From Closterium sp. Naga37s-1 (Eukaryota > Streptophyta > Zygnematophyceae > Desmidiales > Closteriaceae), in NCBI GenBank assembly GCA_947471745.1, contig CANJKZ010000768.1, positions 1 through 64,000 of the forward strand: a stretch of DNA of 64,000 bases, written 5' to 3'. Made by a program: the position numbers and the translations under genes. Numbering within the stretch: position 1 is the first letter of the stretch; every line of letters begins with the position of its first letter. The notes beneath the pieces are model-generated. The model ran no database searches, was not told the DNA's origin, and worked only from the letters and a program-made list of their open reading frames with translations. Shown piece after piece: positions 62,030-64,000 of this stretch.

Positions 62030-63734
62030 CATCAGGCATGGGCGCGCCTGTGACTGTGTTTCAGTCCACCCTGGCCGGCTGAAACCACGGATGTTGCTGA
62101 TTGACGGCACGTGGTATGCCTCCCATGCTGGTAAGTCAGGTTTGGATGGGTTCGGACGGGTGTATGATTGTGTGAGCCAGTACCACTACCCCCCACGCCC
62201 CAGATCGCCATAGCAGCAGGCATGGGCGCGCCTGTGACTGTGTTCGCTGCAAATTTCGGCAGCCTGAAACCACGTGTGCTGCTCATTGATGGGACATGTC
62301 ATGCCGCCCATGCTGGTGAGTCAGACTAGACGGATGATTTCTTCACAGGACAGGTGGGGTTGTACTGGGGGCAAGAGACTTGCATGGGAGCCTGAAGCCG
62401 CGCGTGCTGTGCTGCTCATTGATGGGACGTGCCATGCCTCCCACGCTGGTGAGTACCTCAGGATAGGTGGTGTCCTAGGCGTCTCAAAAGTCGAGATCAG
62501 GATGGGTAGGTGGGTTGGGTGGGGGAAGGTGGGAGCCTGAAACCTCGTGTGCTGCCCATTGTCGGGGCATGCCATGCCTCCCACGCTGGTGAGTCAGAAT
62601 GAGCAGGTGAGTCGTGCAGAGGACAGGTGGACAGGGGTCAGAAGCTCTCCTTCTGCTGCGGTCCAGTCAAAGGCAGCACACCACTTGACAAATTAGCTCA
62701 ACCCCCCTCCTCTCTCTCCCCCTCACCACCCCCTTCCACCTTCCCGCCCTCACTGCAGTGGTCCACCGCATAGCCAGGGCGGACAGGGATCAGAAGCTCT
62801 CTTTCTGCTGCGCGCAGTCAGAGGCAGCCCACCCCTACCTCGCTGCCGTTGGCCTCACCCCCTCTGACGTTCTCCTCTCTCCGGTGCATGTTCAAGAGTT
62901 CTGGTACAGCGCCTCCTTCTCTGCTTCCCTCTGGTGAGACCTAGCGTGTCTCAAGCCGCATTCTTCGCTCTATCCATTCCCCTCTCCCCTCCCCTCGTCC
63001 CCTTGTTCCCCTGTCCCATCAGCTCTCCTGCGAGTGGCACGCGTCCTGCCGCTCCCCTACCCCCTCATCGCCTCCCTCCTCCCTTTGAGGCTTCTTGTAT
63101 TGACTTTCCCCCGCCGTTCCTTGCCTTTCCCCTCCCCTCCTCCCCTTATTCCACTGTCCCATCAGCTCTGCTGCGAGTGGCCTGGGACCTGCCTCTTCCA
63201 TACCCTGTAAACTATAAACCCTTGCGCCCCTCTCCTCCCCACCATCTCTTCTAACCTTCTCTCTGCCCTTATTTCACTATGCTGCCAGCTCTGCTGAGAG
63301 TGTCATGCGACCTGCCACTCCCCTACCCTCTCCTTGCCCCCCTACTCCTCATCCCCCGCCCTCTTCACGACGCCCCCTTTCTCCTCGCGTACTGCCGCCA
63401 CCACTGCTGGTTCGGCCAAAGCAGACCGAATTGGTTCGGGCTCACCCGGAGAGTGATTTTTCCACCCCTTCCCCCTCCCCCCATCGCTCTGTCCCATCAG
63501 CACTGCTGCGAGTGGCATGCGACCTGCCTCTCCCCTACCCCCTCCTCGCCTCCCTCCTCCTCATCCCCCACCACCCCCTTCCTCTTCGCCTGGCGCCGCC
63601 GCCACCGCTGGTTCGGGCAGGCTCCGAGACTAATCCTCCCTCCTCCGGACCTCATCGGTAGGTTTGTGGATCGGGAGGAGTTGGAGGATGAGGGGAGGAG
63701 GGATGAGGACAAGAGACACCATGAGGTGGTGTAG
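62030..63734 (+). pseudogene. DCC-family gene 2, exon-duplicated and probably degenerate
   Basis: A second copy of the 52.9-56.7 kb gene without the long low-complexity start. Four exon 1 copies each end at a donor: 62,130 (Cys replaced by Trp, DGTWYASHAG), 62,315 (DGTCHAAHAG), 62,448 (with a duplicated codon) and 62,588 (VGACHASHAG). None has the second DCC cysteine. A fragment of exon 2 lies at about 62,636; the full exon 2 is 62,759-62,933, seven bases longer than in gene 1, so its donor is in phase 2 while exon 3 needs phase 1. Exon 3 starts are at 63,023, 63,166, 63,289 and 63,501. The copy at 63,289 reads through the last, frameshifted copy and rejoins the normal end (RRRHRWFGQ to REELEDE) before a stop at 63,732. 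No single intact splice path was found. Confidence 0.7.
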
Positions 63735-64000
63735 GGGCGGCATGGCTTGGACAGACCTCCAGGATCACTGGACTGATAGGTTCTTCTGGGTGAAAGATGC
63801 TCCTGGTTCTGGTGGGGGTGTAGTTCATGTGCAGTTGGAAATATGAGAGTTGTTAGTGCTACTGATTTGGGTTTGTGGATTGATTAATAGGCTTGTCGTC
63901 ATGCTTGTTTGGGTTCTTTGGTGGAGCCAGTCGGGAAAGATCCTCTTGGGGCCTTTGAATTGAAGCACTGCAACACTCGGTTGGGTTGTTCTGTTGACTG
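63735..64000. other. 3' flank of DCC gene 2
   Basis: No gene seen. It resembles the 3' flank of gene 1 (ATGGCTTGGACAGACCTCC), so the duplication extends past the coding region. Confidence 0.5.

Overview
This is eukaryotic nuclear DNA from the green lineage. The evidence is GT-AG introns of about 140-900 bp, a plant-type mitochondrial uL18 gene, an F-box/LRR gene, a PR-1-like CAP domain ending in a plant CAPE-type motif, potato-type-I protease inhibitor domains, and Ty3/gypsy, Ty1/copia, MULE, hAT-like and Harbinger-like elements. The very CT-rich introns, low-complexity exons and frequent tandem repeats make me favour a streptophyte (charophyte) alga. That placement, and any genus, is inference.

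Positions 1-42,484 are a head-to-tail array of a segment of about 15.67 kb: unit A 1-15,701, unit B 15,702-31,371 and a truncated unit C 31,372-42,484. Each unit carries a decayed Ty3/gypsy chromovirus (+), a solo LTR with a 5-bp target duplication, and three paralogous genes on the minus strand, here called alpha, beta and gamma. Alpha and beta encode a signal peptide, an RRLL-like dibasic site, a Gln-rich linker and a potato inhibitor I domain, in three exons with matching phases. Gamma shares the first two exons but has no inhibitor domain. Units A and B also hold a decayed Ty1/copia element (-) with a small LTR element (TRIM-like) nested in its RNase H region. Unit C has a 1,005-bp deletion that removes the beta signal-peptide exon, and it ends at a junction with a MULE transposase gene. 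The first 5 kb of unit A differs from B and C by dozens of single-base indels, which looks like unpolished sequence.

Positions 42,485-64,000 are not part of the array. In order they hold: a MULE transposase (-); a secreted multi-repeat CAP-domain gene (-, 45.6-49.3 kb) with a solo LTR inserted in it; a mitochondrial-type uL18 gene (-, 50.3-51.6 kb); a DCC-family (DUF393) thiol-oxidoreductase-like gene (+, 52.9-56.7 kb) with a 685-bp hAT-like MITE inside; an intronless F-box/LRR gene (-, 57.7-59.7 kb); a 424-bp PIF/Harbinger-like MITE; and a second, more degenerate DCC gene (+, 62.0-63.7 kb).

Two themes recur. One is a set of secreted proteins (inhibitors and CAP precursor) that share an RR-(x)-LL site just after the signal peptide. 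The other is 'exon echoes': real exons of uL18m, both DCC genes and the CAP gene are surrounded by direct partial copies of themselves, 5' halves with splice acceptors upstream and 3' halves downstream. Gene models come from splice-site, phase and homology reasoning by eye; none was tested against transcripts or databases.
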